Below are positions 14,704 to 14,901 of a stretch of 14,901 nucleotides of DNA, piece by piece (positions within the stretch are counted from its first letter, which is position 1; every line of letters starts with the position of its first letter). This DNA is from Propionibacteriaceae bacterium. Its GTDB lineage: Bacteria > Actinomycetota > Actinomycetes > Propionibacteriales > Propionibacteriaceae. The notes below the pieces were generated by a model. The model was given only the letters and a program-made list of their open reading frames with translations. It searched no databases and had not been told where the DNA came from. The stretch lies in assembly GCA_027346035.1 (NCBI GenBank), contig DAIESZ010000208.1, positions 1 through 14,901 on the forward strand, written 5' to 3'. The position numbers and the translations under genes are program-made.

Positions 14704-14901
14704 ATGGACACCACCCAGACCGCGGGCCCGCCCTCACCCGGCACCACCCCGGACCCCGTTCCGGCGGACTTCGTCGCCGGATACGACTTCCCTCTCGATC
14801 CCTACCAGGCTGAGGCCTGCCGGCACGTCCGCGACGGGCGCGGCGTCCTCGTGGCGGCACCCACCGGTGCGGGCAAGACGGTGGTCGGCGAGTTCGCCGT
14901 G
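14704..14901 (+). CDS. helY: DEAD/DEAH-box RNA or DNA helicase HelY, 3' end outside the window
   Basis: Only the first 66 residues are present and the frame is open at the window end. After a Thr/Pro-rich leader of 20 residues comes DFVAGYDFPLDPYQAEAC, a Q-motif-like region, then the Walker A motif APTGAGKT and VVGEFAV. This matches the start of Ski2-family superfamily 2 helicases such as mycobacterial HelY, which lies in the same place, downstream of tatC, in Mycobacterium tuberculosis. The gene name therefore rests on motif plus position. ATG 14704 is the only reasonable start. Confidence 0.85.
   Translation, partial: MDTTQTAGPPSPGTTPDPVPADFVAGYDFPLDPYQAEACRHVRDGRGVLVAAPTGAGKTVVGEFAV

Noticed and set aside
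1..14901. tRNA or rRNA genes, CRISPR arrays, insertion sequences, attachment sites, prophage genes
   Set aside because: No repeat-spacer pattern, no transposase or phage gene and no tRNA-like cloverleaf was recognised on reading. XerD here is the housekeeping recombinase and not an integrase of a mobile element.

Overview
The window is a dense, high-GC stretch in which nearly every gene is recognisable. GTG starts are common, four-base gene overlaps are frequent, and it carries pupylation genes (PafA, PafB, PafC). This points to an actinobacterium (Actinomycetota). A member of the Propionibacteriales is my tentative guess, because gene content alone does not settle the family.

Layout. Block 1 (1-6549, all forward) is a chromosome-maintenance cluster: the 3' part of pyrG (CTP synthase), a Nudix ADP-ribose pyrophosphatase, the tyrosine recombinase XerD, a ParA-type ATPase with a proline-rich N-terminal extension, a small protein with a ribbon-helix-helix-like domain, ScpA, ScpB (the condensin partners of SMC) and an RsuA/RluB-type pseudouridine synthase. 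Most of these genes overlap or nearly touch, so they are probably co-transcribed, with a possible internal promoter before parA. The order resembles the pyrG-xerD-parA-scpAB region of mycobacteria.

Block 2 (6551-14901) starts one base later and is the other conserved actinobacterial neighbourhood: pafA (Pup ligase), a tandem-FKBP lipoprotein, gluQ on the reverse strand, pafB-pafC (WYL-domain regulators of the DNA-damage response), tatA-tatC (twin-arginine export), a diacylglycerol/lipid kinase, a second tatA, and the start of the helicase helY. The gene following rluB would normally be cmk/der, so 6550 is a junction between two blocks usually found apart. Pup, Dop, the proteasome and Mpa/ARC are not in the window.

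Regulatory signals that can be supported include a sigma-70-like promoter before tatA (TTGTGG-16-TATTGT), TANNNT -10 boxes before parA, fkbp, pafB, tatA2 and helY, and a GC-rich hairpin between the convergent genes fkbp and gluQ. The -10 boxes of fkbp and helY lie at a distance that predicts leaderless or near-leaderless mRNAs. No tRNA, rRNA, CRISPR array, insertion sequence or prophage was seen, and no intergenic gap reaches 300 bases.

This is mostly core-genome DNA. The least-described item is the small ribbon-helix-helix-like protein between ParA and ScpA, which could be a DNA-binding partner of this ParA and link it to SMC-ScpAB. That is an inference from position and fold-like sequence pattern.
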